27,877 nt of DNA, taken from positions 1-27,877 of the IMG/VR virus record IMGVR_UViG_3300027525_000029, one strand, 5' to 3'. The notes beneath the pieces are model-generated. The model was not told the origin of the DNA and did not search any database. It saw nothing but the letters and a program-made list of their open reading frames with translations. This stretch comes from a virus. Both the position numbers and the translations under genes were made by a program. Of this stretch, positions 15,294 through 22,410 are shown one piece after another (position 1 is the first letter of the stretch; each line of letters starts with the position of its first letter).

Positions 15294-15297
15294 AGAT

Positions 15298-15402
15298 ATG
15301 GCTTACGGTAAAAAAATGTCTGGAAAAGCATCTTCAATGAATAGCAAGTGCGCTAAATGCAAAAAAATGGGCAAGAAATCTTGCAAGTGTAAAAAAAGAT
15401 AA
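15298..15402 (+). CDS. 34-aa Lys- and Cys-rich microprotein
   Basis: ATG at 15,298 lies 4 bp after the previous stop, and TAA ends at 15,402, 3 bp before the next gene. The protein has a K/G/S-rich first half and C18-x2-C21-x7-C29-x-C31 followed by K-K-R, a possible zinc knuckle. The frame is open upstream to 15,208, but that extension overlaps the previous gene by 86 bp and looks like a shadow, so the short start is preferred. It would bind metal, nucleic acid or both. Function unknown. It is the third in a series of basic proteins. Confidence 0.6.
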   Translation: MAYGKKMSGKASSMNSKCAKCKKMGKKSCKCKKR

Positions 15403-15405
15403 GCA

Positions 15406-16263
15406 ATGGCTGTACACAACATATCACATACCGTATGCCTTGATTGCAGTGAGAATGAGTTCGTTGTAACTGGTAGCTTAGATGGGGCTTTAGTTGGAGG
15501 TACTACAAATAGTTTATCTATAACAGACCCTAGTGGGAATACCGTTGTTTACGACAATGCTACGATAGGTGATGACCTTTACACTACTCCATTTACCTAC
15601 ACAGTATCTGCTGGTAGCACTATCATAACAGGTGGTGGCTCAGTAAGTGCTGCTACATTAAATTGGACTGCTACGGCTAACACTACCTACTCGTTTATAT
15701 TGAGAACAATGGTAAATGGCTACGTGCAGGACTATCCTTTGTCTTTTACGACAGGAGCGTCACCAACAAATGATGATATTGGTGAGGGTATTAGGGATGC
15801 TGTAAATGCACTACCTTCAAGTCTAGGTCTTGCTACAGTTGTTTACACTCCTGCCGCTACATCAATAACAATTCAAGGTCAAACAAACTACTACTTCGGA
15901 GTCGATGCTTTAGTAAACCTAACTGCAAGTGGTATTACGCCAAGCCCATCAGGGTCTTCAAGCGCAACATTTTCAGACGGAAAGTACACCGTAACTTGGG
16001 ATTTTACAGATGATGGGATATCGCACTCCTCAGTTACAGAGTCTTACTTTTTATGCAACGTAGAGTGCTGTGTAAGGGGCAAGATGTCGGCTATCGATAT
16101 AGACTGCGACTGTACGGGAGACAAGGCAACAGATGCTGCTATAGAGTCTATGCTCATGTTGCAAGGAATAAAGGCTGCTGCCGCTTGCGGAAAAGACGCA
16201 AAGGCAGATAAACTGCTTGTAGGATTACAGGCTATATGTAATAATGATTGTAAAAGCTGTTAA
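15406..16263 (+). CDS. Probable tail/fibre-region structural protein with Cys-rich C-terminus
   Basis: A 285-aa protein. Residues about 15-215 are Ser/Thr/Gly/Val-rich and strand-like (Ig-like or fibre-like repeats such as SLSITDPSGNTVVYDNATIG). The N-terminus has C11-x2-C14. From about 215 the protein changes to a helical Cys-rich module: E-C-C-V-R-G, D-C-D-C, then a helix rich in Ala, ending A-I-C-N-N-D-C-K-S-C. I have seen such Cys-rich helical endings in Bacteroidota phage tail proteins, without a firm name. It is 3 bp from both neighbours in a tight fibre operon. A role as tail adaptor or base of fibres is inferred. Confidence 0.6.
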   Translation: MAVHNISHTVCLDCSENEFVVTGSLDGALVGGTTNSLSITDPSGNTVVYDNATIGDDLYTTPFTYTVSAGSTIITGGGSVSAATLNWTATANTTYSFILRTMVNGYVQDYPLSFTTGASPTNDDIGEGIRDAVNALPSSLGLATVVYTPAATSITIQGQTNYYFGVDALVNLTASGITPSPSGSSSATFSDGKYTVTWDFTDDGISHSSVTESYFLCNVECCVRGKMSAIDIDCDCTGDKATDAAIESMLMLQGIKAAAACGKDAKADKLLVGLQAICNNDCKSC

Positions 16264-16266
16264 AAA

Positions 16267-17259
16267 ATGAGTTGTAATTCTTGTTCAAATATAACACTAC
16301 CTGGAGTTGTAGGACCTGCTGGTACTGCTGGTGCTAACGGGTCGGATGGAAGTGACGGAAACGATGGTGTTTTTGGTGGATATTCTGTACAATGGCAGTT
16401 TGAAACAGACATATTAGCACCACCTTCTTCTGGGTATTTAAAGCTAAATAACGCAACGCCTGCTTCTGTTACTGAACTTTTTGTTCACGACACAGCTAAA
16501 GACAGTATCGATGCCAGTTCTTTTTTAGCTTCATTTACCGCAAATAACAACCCTGGGAGTTATGGTCTTATAAGAATATTTAAAAGAAACTCATCTACTG
16601 TTTTTTGGTCAGGAAAGGTGACAGGTGTAGTCAATAGTGGAAGTTACTATACTCTTTCTGTTACTCCAATACTTTCAAATGGTACTTTTTCTGCTGATGA
16701 TGACTTAGTTGTTTCTTTTGTTTCAAACGGAGTTTCATCTGAAGGTGTTCCTGTAATTGATATTGATACGTCATCGCATCCCCACACGACCACAACGCCT
16801 ACTGCTGTTAAAACAACAAACATTCCCGATAATACCATAGGAACTGTAGGGGATTTTATAAAAGTAAAGGGTAATATTTTGACAGATAAGGTTGATGGAT
16901 ATTACCCTACCATTGAAGTTAAGTTTGATGGAAATATAATGTTTGTGTATTTCATAGGAAGTCTTGGTGGATCTATTGGAGATATGTTGGGTTTGAGGTT
17001 TGAGATTGATTTAATAGTCACCGCAACAAATACAATAACACCACACATAAGGCTTGAAGCAATGGACGATTCAGACGTGGGTAACAAATATATGTATGGT
17101 AGGATTTCACAATCATTAGACGGTGTAATTGACGCTTATCAATCTCCCATAACATTAGACTCAGGAGGTCCGAGAGCAATAACTGTTGAACTTACCTCAG
17201 ATAACACAAATACCGTAGCATTAACATACTACGAGGTCACTAAATATTTGAAAGAATAA
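16267..17259 (+). CDS. Tail fibre-like protein with collagen-like stretch
   Basis: A 330-aa protein. Residues 3-6 are C-N-S-C. Residues 13-34 hold eight consecutive G-x-x triplets (collagen-like, with S-D and N-D positions), which in phage fibres form trimeric stalks. The rest is strand-rich with no charged clusters, and a segment I-D-T-S-S-H-P-H-T-T-T-T-P-T-A-V near 170 looks like a linker before a second beta domain (about 185-330, jelly-roll-like in pattern). Likely a trimeric fibre or fibre tip that contacts the host surface. It starts 3 bp after the preceding stop and ends 2 bp before the next start. Confidence 0.65.
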   Translation: MSCNSCSNITLPGVVGPAGTAGANGSDGSDGNDGVFGGYSVQWQFETDILAPPSSGYLKLNNATPASVTELFVHDTAKDSIDASSFLASFTANNNPGSYGLIRIFKRNSSTVFWSGKVTGVVNSGSYYTLSVTPILSNGTFSADDDLVVSFVSNGVSSEGVPVIDIDTSSHPHTTTTPTAVKTTNIPDNTIGTVGDFIKVKGNILTDKVDGYYPTIEVKFDGNIMFVYFIGSLGGSIGDMLGLRFEIDLIVTATNTITPHIRLEAMDDSDVGNKYMYGRISQSLDGVIDAYQSPITLDSGGPRAITVELTSDNTNTVALTYYEVTKYLKE

Positions 17260-17261
17260 CG

Positions 17262-18278
17262 ATGTCAAAAAGAAAATCTTCAATACACGTAACAGTATCG
17301 TCTTCAGGTACTTACAATGTAGATGTGTCTCCGAATACATTTCCTCCAACAGGGCTTCAGTTAACTAAATTATCTTACGTTTTCAGTGGGGCTGCTACAG
17401 CTCCTTATACAATTGTACCTACAGGGTCACCATCTAAAGATACATTTGTAGAGATTGTATGGAACGCAAACCTAAGTATTGGGGCTTCTGCCTTGCAGAT
17501 TTTTGGCGTTAGCGTTCCTGATGAACTAATAGCTTCAAAATTTATAGCAGAGTGTCTGTACGATGGGGCTGCTTGGATTGTGACCATAAGACCTTCTTTT
17601 GATGAGTTGGGGATTATCGGGTCACACAGACTTGCATCCGACTCAGTAACGACTACTAGTATTGCTGACGATTCAGTAACGCTTGCTAAGATGGCAGGAC
17701 TTGCAAAGGGTAATATTATTTATGGTGATGCATCTGGTGACCCTGCGATTGTTAATTTAGGTGCTGTTGACGCAAACTTAGTAGTTGGAGATGCTACCAA
17801 CGGAGTGGCTGTTGTCGCTATGAGTGGTGATGCTACCATTGCTAAGACAGGAGCGTTGACAATTGCAAGCAGCGCAGTAACAACCGCTAAGATTGCTGAC
17901 GATGCGGTTACTTCCGCTAAGTTAGATGATGACTCAAACAAAACTCAGGTTGTAATACCAACATCTTTTGAAACTGCTGGTGAGATTGGAGTGTTGGAGT
18001 ATAAGATATGTTTCCCCTGTACTATTGAGGCTATCCACGGCACAGTAACAAAGCCGTTTACATCAACAGGAACTCATATATTTAAGGATGACACGGGAAC
18101 TGTTCTTACGGGATCTCAAATTGATATGTCTAACGCTCTTACTCTTGGTAATATAGTTTCAACAACACCTACCGCTAACAATACATTTGTAGCTGGAGAT
18201 GTAATTAAAATTGAGACATCTGTTTCTGGAGCCGTAGGTGGAAGGTCTACAATCGTACTATGTATGCTTAAATCATAA
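17262..18278 (+). CDS. Tail fibre-like protein with A/T/D repeat stalk
   Basis: A 338-aa protein. The N-terminal 120 residues form a strand-rich domain. Residues about 125-225 carry degenerate repeats of the type [DS]-[DS]-[SA]-V-T-[TS]-[TA]-[SK]-I-A-D-D (for example DSVTTTSIADDSVTLAKM and SSAVTTAKIADDAVTSAKL), well known from phage tail-fibre shafts. A C-terminal domain (about 230-338) is predicted beta and may be a head or knob. The stop TAA overlaps the next ATG by one base (TAATG), so translation is probably coupled. Confidence 0.7.
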   Translation: MSKRKSSIHVTVSSSGTYNVDVSPNTFPPTGLQLTKLSYVFSGAATAPYTIVPTGSPSKDTFVEIVWNANLSIGASALQIFGVSVPDELIASKFIAECLYDGAAWIVTIRPSFDELGIIGSHRLASDSVTTTSIADDSVTLAKMAGLAKGNIIYGDASGDPAIVNLGAVDANLVVGDATNGVAVVAMSGDATIAKTGALTIASSAVTTAKIADDAVTSAKLDDDSNKTQVVIPTSFETAGEIGVLEYKICFPCTIEAIHGTVTKPFTSTGTHIFKDDTGTVLTGSQIDMSNALTLGNIVSTTPTANNTFVAGDVIKIETSVSGAVGGRSTIVLCMLKS

Positions 18279-19018
18279 TGGCTTACGATATACAGAATAA
18301 GAACCTAGAGCTTCTTATCTACGACAAGGTAGGTAAGAATATTAACTATTACCCTAAGTCAGAACTGTCTGTATCTGCTGGTAATGGAAGAATAAACATT
18401 ACCCAAACTGTAGGGGAGTCAGTAAGCACTATATTTAATCAGGAGGCATCTATGATAGACCAGCCTTCTACCAACTCAATATACGACCTTGTAACTACTA
18501 TTAAGGGTTACATAGGAACAGAGTCACCAGACTCATTCTCAGGCGGTTGGGCAGACTATGCGGATGTTGCTACGACAGGAACACCGATAGCTGTAAGTGC
18601 TGTTCCTGCCGTCCTTACAAATGACGGTTTAGGGGTAGATACAAACACCGCATACCTACCTATAGGAGGAAACGGAATAGCTCAACTTTGGAACACATCT
18701 TCCAACGGGTTTGACTTTAGCGACCTTAATGTAGGTGATATGGTTGACATTAGGATGGATATTAGTGTGATTATCGCCTCAACGAACACAGTAGTTGACG
18801 TTAATCTTGTAATGGGTAGCGGTGGCTCAGTTGTAGTTCCTTTTATCTCTGACCAAAACTACAAGGCAACGGGAACATTTGAAGTTATCCGATACATGGG
18901 TATATACATCGGTAGCGAAGATGTAAGAGATACTTTGGCTCAGTTAAAAATTGAGGCAGACAAAGCCTGTACGTGTACGGTACACGGGTGGTACATTAAA
19001 GCAATAAGACGAGGATGA
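18278..19018 (+). CDS. Putative tail fibre/receptor-binding structural protein
   Basis: A 246-aa protein whose start overlaps the previous stop. Residues 1-90 look like an attachment region (N-L-E-L-L-I-Y-D-K-V-G, then a stretch naming S-I-Y-D-L-V-T-T-I-K-G-Y-I-G). Residues about 95-246 form a beta-rich domain resembling the C-terminal part of the 330-aa protein at 16,267-17,259 in general pattern (G-D-M-V-D-I-R-M-D-I-S-V-I-I against M-L-G-L-R-F-E-I-D-L-I-V, both followed by T-N-T). That suggests related virion domains. C-T-C-T lies near the end. Four-base overlap with the next gene. Confidence 0.6.
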   Translation: MAYDIQNKNLELLIYDKVGKNINYYPKSELSVSAGNGRINITQTVGESVSTIFNQEASMIDQPSTNSIYDLVTTIKGYIGTESPDSFSGGWADYADVATTGTPIAVSAVPAVLTNDGLGVDTNTAYLPIGGNGIAQLWNTSSNGFDFSDLNVGDMVDIRMDISVIIASTNTVVDVNLVMGSGGSVVVPFISDQNYKATGTFEVIRYMGIYIGSEDVRDTLAQLKIEADKACTCTVHGWYIKAIRRG

Positions 19019-19356
19019 TATTTAATCAATCCAATATAACGAACAGAACGGTATTGGCGAGGTGTTGCTTCGCTGATATGGTTATTGATATGATGGAGGC
19101 TCGTGCTATCGGAGATACCGACACATACGAGTGCAAGAAGAGAAAGGCAATGTTCCTGAACTATGCTATAGGGGAGATGTGTACATACATTGACGAGGGC
19201 GTATTCACGTTAAACCAAGACGAGGAGACGGAGGTTTCTTGCTTCAAGGACTCTGTAGCCAAAAAGTTTCTCGGACAGATGGATGCCTTGTGTGGATGTC
19301 CGTGTGGATGTTCAGACGCAAAAATATTAGACGATAATCTACCTAAATACATTTAA
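19015..19356 (+). CDS. Cys-rich small tail-region protein
   Basis: A 113-aa, mostly helical protein that starts with ATGA overlapping the previous stop. Cys pairs occur throughout: L-A-R-C-C-F, Y-E-C-K-K, G-E-M-C-T, V-S-C-F, and a dense C-G-C-P-C-G-C near the C-terminus. The spacing suggests metal binding or disulphides. The overall type (short helices between CC and CxC pairs) is like the C-terminal module of the 285-aa protein encoded at 15,406-16,263. Unknown family. It probably contacts fibres, given its place between fibre genes. Confidence 0.6.
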   Translation: MIFNQSNITNRTVLARCCFADMVIDMMEARAIGDTDTYECKKRKAMFLNYAIGEMCTYIDEGVFTLNQDEETEVSCFKDSVAKKFLGQMDALCGCPCGCSDAKILDDNLPKYI

Positions 19357-19357
19357 A

Positions 19358-19657
19358 ATGTCAAAATTATCACCAGGCGAAGTAGAAAGCCTAAATCAAT
19401 TAAGAAAAGTCTCTGGTACAGGTGGCTTTAAAATGCTTACAGGTACAGGCGCACACTCTTCGTTGTCAGGATACGCTATTGTAGCCAATACCGATACTGT
19501 GTTTACAGTGTTTAACATTGATGGAGTAGTAAAGCTTTCTCATCTTGGTCTAAGCGGTATAACCGTAAAGGCAGGGGCATACTTACCCGTTCCTGAAGGT
19601 AGCGCAATAACCGATATCACAATGGCTTCTGGAGACTGTTTAATCTACAATCAATAA
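19358..19657 (+). CDS. Small virion-associated protein, unknown
   Basis: A 99-aa protein, 1 bp after the previous stop. It has a short helical start (S-P-G-E-V-E-S-L-N-Q-L-R-K) followed by a beta-rich sandwich-like body (G-Y-A-I-V-A-N-T-D-T-V-F-T-V-F-N-I-D-G and V-K-A-G-A-Y-L-P-V-P-E-G). Short all-beta proteins of this kind occur among capsid or tail decoration proteins and fibre chaperones, and I cannot choose between them. It sits between the Cys-rich protein and the BspA-like adhesin. Confidence 0.55.
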   Translation: MSKLSPGEVESLNQLRKVSGTGGFKMLTGTGAHSSLSGYAIVANTDTVFTVFNIDGVVKLSHLGLSGITVKAGAYLPVPEGSAITDITMASGDCLIYNQ

Positions 19658-19660
19658 GAG

Positions 19661-21100
19661 ATGTCTTTAGGTATAGGTGTACCTTTTAATTTTAATAAAT
19701 TAGGTGGTGGTGGCGGAACACCCCCATCAAGTCCCGACTTCATTTCAACTTGGGATACAACTCAAGCTGGTTCGGCAAGTGATACTATTGTTCTACCGAT
19801 GACTGCTGGTAATACAGTTCATTGGGGCGATGGAAATACAGACACGACCAACACACACACCTACGCTTCGGGCGGAACTTACACTATTACTATAGAAGGT
19901 GCAGTTACTACGTTTCGATTTAATAATAGTGGTGACAGAAGAAAGATAACTGATGTAAGCAATTGGGGCGGATTTGATATTTCAAATACTTCAATATTTC
20001 GTGGATGCAGTAACCTTGATGTGTCAGCAACAGATGCGCCTACAGTTACAACAACAGATTTAAGTAATACGTTTAAATCTTGTACTTCTTTAAGCAATCC
20101 AAATCTTTCAAGTTGGGATGTTAGCGGTGTGCTAAAACTTGGTGCTTCTTATCAACAAGGTATATTCACATCTTGTACTTCGCTTGTCAACCCAGATTTG
20201 TCTGGTTGGGACACATCAAATGTGACCCATATGTATGCTGTTTTTTATAATTGTAGCAATTTTAATTCGCCATCAATTAGCAATTGGGATGTTAGTTCAG
20301 TATTATATTTCGGGAACAATGCAGATTGGGCTACATTTGGACTTTGCACATCATTTAATCAACCATTGAATTGGTCTATTAACACGGTTGGTTCTGTAAA
20401 TATGAGTTATATGTTTTATGGATGCACTGCGTTCAATCAGTATTTAGATTGGGATGTTAGTCATGTAACTTCGATGAAGGCTATGTTTAGAAGCTGCACA
20501 TCCTTTGATCAAAATATTGGCTCGTGGAATACTGGTGCAGTTACCACTATGACCGAAATGTTTCAGTCAGCCACTAACTTTAATAACGGTGGTTCACCTG
20601 ATATTGATAATTGGGATGTTAGTTCGGTTACAATTTTTGGTGGTGCTTACAATGCTGCTATGTTCTTAGGCGCAACATCTTTCAATCAGCCAATAGGAAA
20701 CTGGGACACGTCAGCAATGACCCAAGCAATTGCTATGTTTTCAGGTGCATCGTCATTTAATCAACCAATCGGGACTTGGAACACATCTAACTTGATATAT
20801 GCTGGTGGAACTTCTCAAACTAATTGGGGAATGTTTTATAATGCAACTGCATTTGATCAAGATATAAGTGCGTGGGATGTAAATCAAATTACAAGACTTA
20901 GTTCCTTTATGAGTGGCGTTACCTTATCGACTGCAAATTATGATGCACTATTGATAGCGTGGGATGCACAAGGTGCTATGTCATTTAGCGGAACGGTTAA
21001 CTTCGGTGGCAGCCAATACACATCGGGAGGAGCAGCAGAAACTGCAAGAACAAGTTTGATAGCTAAATGGGGCGCAATAACAGATGGTGGAGCAGCATAA
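19661..21100 (+). CDS. BspA-like (DUF285) repeat adhesin, probable receptor-binding tail protein
   Basis: A 479-aa protein. Residues 1-25 are a short attachment peptide ending in a poly-Gly stretch (L-G-G-G-G-G-T-P-P). Residues about 28-85 resemble the N-terminal part of BspA-like proteins (W-G-D-G-N-T-D-T-T-N-T-H-T-Y and G-T-Y-T-I-T-I-E-G). From about 100 to 440 run about ten repeats of 25-32 aa with the signature W-D-[VT]-S-x-V-x(3)-x-x-M-F-x-x-[CA]-[TS]-x-F-[ND]-Q-P-I-G-N. The end (Y-D-A-L-L-I-A-W-D-A-Q-G, then the I-T-D-G-G terminus) is the usual closing cap. BspA-like proteins bind surface ligands in bacteria and protists. In a phage fibre cluster this is a likely host-recognition protein, acquired from a bacterial source. 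Confidence 0.8.
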   Translation: MSLGIGVPFNFNKLGGGGGTPPSSPDFISTWDTTQAGSASDTIVLPMTAGNTVHWGDGNTDTTNTHTYASGGTYTITIEGAVTTFRFNNSGDRRKITDVSNWGGFDISNTSIFRGCSNLDVSATDAPTVTTTDLSNTFKSCTSLSNPNLSSWDVSGVLKLGASYQQGIFTSCTSLVNPDLSGWDTSNVTHMYAVFYNCSNFNSPSISNWDVSSVLYFGNNADWATFGLCTSFNQPLNWSINTVGSVNMSYMFYGCTAFNQYLDWDVSHVTSMKAMFRSCTSFDQNIGSWNTGAVTTMTEMFQSATNFNNGGSPDIDNWDVSSVTIFGGAYNAAMFLGATSFNQPIGNWDTSAMTQAIAMFSGASSFNQPIGTWNTSNLIYAGGTSQTNWGMFYNATAFDQDISAWDVNQITRLSSFMSGVTLSTANYDALLIAWDAQGAMSFSGTVNFGGSQYTSGGAAETARTSLIAKWGAITDGGAA

Positions 21101-21110
21101 AAAATAAAAG

Positions 21111-21326
21111 ATGAACGAGATAAAATACCCTGAAGTACGAACCTATTACATCTGTTTCGATGACGAGCGAACCGAAGTTAAAAGCTACGGATGGGTAGAG
21201 CCTAACCAAGTGTTTACTACCATTTGGATATTCGATGAATTTACAGACGAAGCACAATGGGCTGCTGAGTTATTAGAATGGGGAATAGTTCCCGAAATTG
21301 ATGAACAAGGAAACCTAGTGTTATGA
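21111..21326 (+). CDS. Small acidic protein following the BspA-like adhesin
   Basis: A 71-aa, acidic, Trp/Tyr/Glu-rich protein 10 bp downstream of the adhesin. It contains Y-Y-I-C-F-D-D-E-R-T-E-V-K-S-Y-G-W and E-A-Q-W-A-A-E-L-L-E-W-G. Small acidic proteins after a receptor-binding gene are often assembly chaperones or accessory tip subunits, but nothing here proves this. The stop overlaps the next ATG (ATGA), coupling it to the holin-like gene. Confidence 0.5.
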   Translation: MNEIKYPEVRTYYICFDDERTEVKSYGWVEPNQVFTTIWIFDEFTDEAQWAAELLEWGIVPEIDEQGNLVL

Positions 21327-21517
21327 GCCTACTAAGAGATACAAATAACAATCTAAGCAGTAAGAGGGTGGCAGGATACGCTGTCCTCTCAGTTGTTTTA
21401 TTTGCATTTGTAGGTGACTTGTTTGAGAAGCTTGTGATAAACGAGAGCGTGGCTAACACGTTAATTATGTCTGCTGCTGCTTTATTAGGTATCGGCACAT
21501 TTGAAAAGAAACACTAA
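21323..21517 (+). CDS. Holin-like protein with two transmembrane helices
   Basis: A 64-aa protein with a positively charged N-terminus (S-S-K-R) and two hydrophobic helices, about residues 15-33 (V-A-G-Y-A-V-L-S-V-V-L-F-A-F-V-G) and 43-60 (V-A-N-T-L-I-M-S-A-A-A-L-L-G-I-G-T), ending in E-K-K-H. This is the usual size and topology of class II holins, which open the inner membrane to release endolysin. It overlaps both neighbours by 4 bp and 1 bp, and the M15 peptidase follows within 310 bp. Confidence 0.7.
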   Translation: MSLLRDTNNNLSSKRVAGYAVLSVVLFAFVGDLFEKLVINESVANTLIMSAAALLGIGTFEKKH

Positions 21518-21714
21518 TGTCTCAAAGTAAAGTTGAAATATTGTCAAACACAGTTGATACATTTGGAGTAATCCTTTCCTTTGTTTGGATAGCAAAGTTT
21601 AAAGAGTCATTAAGTTTATATATCTTAATTGCGACAGCCATATCTTTAACAATTACTGTTGGTATTAAGATTTACAATCTGTTTAATTCAAACGAGGAGA
21701 ATAAAAAGGTTTAG
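21517..21714 (+). CDS. Second small membrane protein, holin/antiholin-like
   Basis: A 65-aa protein whose ATG overlaps the previous TAA by one base. It has one hydrophobic segment at about 10-26 (V-D-T-F-G-V-I-L-S-F-V-W-I-A) and a stronger one at about 33-54 (L-Y-I-L-I-A-T-A-I-S-L-T-I-T-V-G-I), followed by a charged tail N-E-E-N-K-K. Two adjacent small membrane proteins next to an endolysin are commonly a holin and antiholin. Which is which cannot be told from sequence. Confidence 0.55.
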   Translation: MSQSKVEILSNTVDTFGVILSFVWIAKFKESLSLYILIATAISLTITVGIKIYNLFNSNEENKKV

Positions 21715-21846
21715 TTGGAGAAAAAGAAGTGGTGTGAAATCAGCCCTGTTGAGTGTGATAAGAGATGTTTGAGGACAGGAACGTGTTCAATTAAGGGTAA
21801 GACACCTAAAAAGAAAGATAGAGATGAGTTGGAAAGACTACCCTAA
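21715..21846 (+). CDS. 43-aa Cys-rich microprotein with TTG start in the lysis cassette
   Basis: Starting from TTG at 21,715, directly after the preceding TAG, an open frame of 43 codons runs to TAA at 21,844-21,846, overlapping the endolysin start by 23 bp. It has no ATG at its start. The protein has K-K-K-W-C-E-I-S-P-V-E-C-D-K-R-C-L-R-T-G then T-C-S-I, giving C7-x6-C14-x3-C18-x5-C24, and a basic second half (K-G-K-T-P-K-K-K-D-R-D). The pattern is too ordered to be chance non-coding sequence, and otherwise the 109 bp between two tightly packed genes would be empty. A small zinc-binding domain is likely. Function unknown. Confidence 0.5.
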   Translation: MEKKKWCEISPVECDKRCLRTGTCSIKGKTPKKKDRDELERLP

Positions 21847-22207
21847 CTTTAGCAAAGAAGAGTTTGACTGTAAGCACTCAGGGAAGAACGAGATGAAGCC
21901 TGAGTTTATGGCTATGCTACAGAGCCTTAGAACTAAGTACGGTAAGCCTATGCGTATTACATCTGGCTACAGACACGAATCACACCCTATAGAGGCTAAG
22001 AAGTCTCGTCCAGGCGCACACGCTACAGGGCAAGCGGCTGATGTAGGTGTAGATAGAGGGGATGCTTACGATGTCTTAAAAATCGCATTTGAGATTGGAT
22101 TTACGGGTGTTGGTATACAGCAGAAAGGAGGCGGCAGATTCATACACTTGGATAACATTGAGCCTGACAATAAAGACTTCCTCAGACCAACTGTTTGGAG
22201 TTACTGA
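21824..22207 (+). CDS. Endolysin, peptidase M15-type (L,D/D,D-peptidase)
   Basis: A 127-aa, single-domain protein of the length usual for M15A phage endopeptidases. S-G-Y-R (47-50) is followed by the zinc site: H66 and D73 in G-A-H-A-T-G-Q-A-A-D, and H108 in F-I-H-L-D. This is the H-x6-D plus late H-x-D arrangement of the family. It would cut peptide cross-links in the host murein from the periplasm. There is no signal peptide, so export depends on the holin-like proteins. The TGA stop overlaps the next ATG (TGATG). Confidence 0.9.
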   Translation: MSWKDYPNFSKEEFDCKHSGKNEMKPEFMAMLQSLRTKYGKPMRITSGYRHESHPIEAKKSRPGAHATGQAADVGVDRGDAYDVLKIAFEIGFTGVGIQQKGGGRFIHLDNIEPDNKDFLRPTVWSY

Positions 22208-22410
22208 TGAAAAAATTTGAATTTAGAGTTTTATTTATCACAACATTAGGGCTTTGTCTGCTTGTGATAGCAATGGGTATGAGAATAGAATCACTACAAG
22301 ATGAATTGGATACTAAACAACAACATAGTAAAACATCTACTGAAGACGTACCTACCGTATCTGATAGCCTTTCTGATGGGGGTTATTGTTGCATGGAAAG
22401 GTTGCGGTGA
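22207..22410 (+). CDS. Spanin-like small membrane protein (Rz-like by position)
   Basis: A 67-aa protein starting at ATG 22,207, which overlaps the endolysin stop as TGATG. An earlier in-frame start at 22,195 lies inside the endolysin and is less likely. It has a basic N-terminus (M-K-K-F), one hydrophobic helix (about 6-25, V-L-F-I-T-T-L-G-L-C-L-L-V-I-A-M-G-M) and a charged helical stretch (I-E-S-L-Q-D-E-L-D-T-K-Q-Q). This is the layout of an inner-membrane spanin but much shorter than lambda Rz. The next gene starts inside this one in the +1 frame, as with Rz/Rz1. Confidence 0.55.
   Translation: MKKFEFRVLFITTLGLCLLVIAMGMRIESLQDELDTKQQHSKTSTEDVPTVSDSLSDGGYCCMERLR

Noticed and set aside
15208-15402. 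Longer version of the 34-aa microprotein starting at 15,208
   Set aside because: The extra 30 residues overlap the previous gene by 86 bp and look like a shadow of its frame. ATG 15,298 has natural spacing.
22195-22410. Start at 22,195 for the spanin-like protein
   Set aside because: It lies inside the endolysin gene; ATG 22,207 overlaps the endolysin stop as TGATG and gives a typical basic N-terminus before the TM helix.
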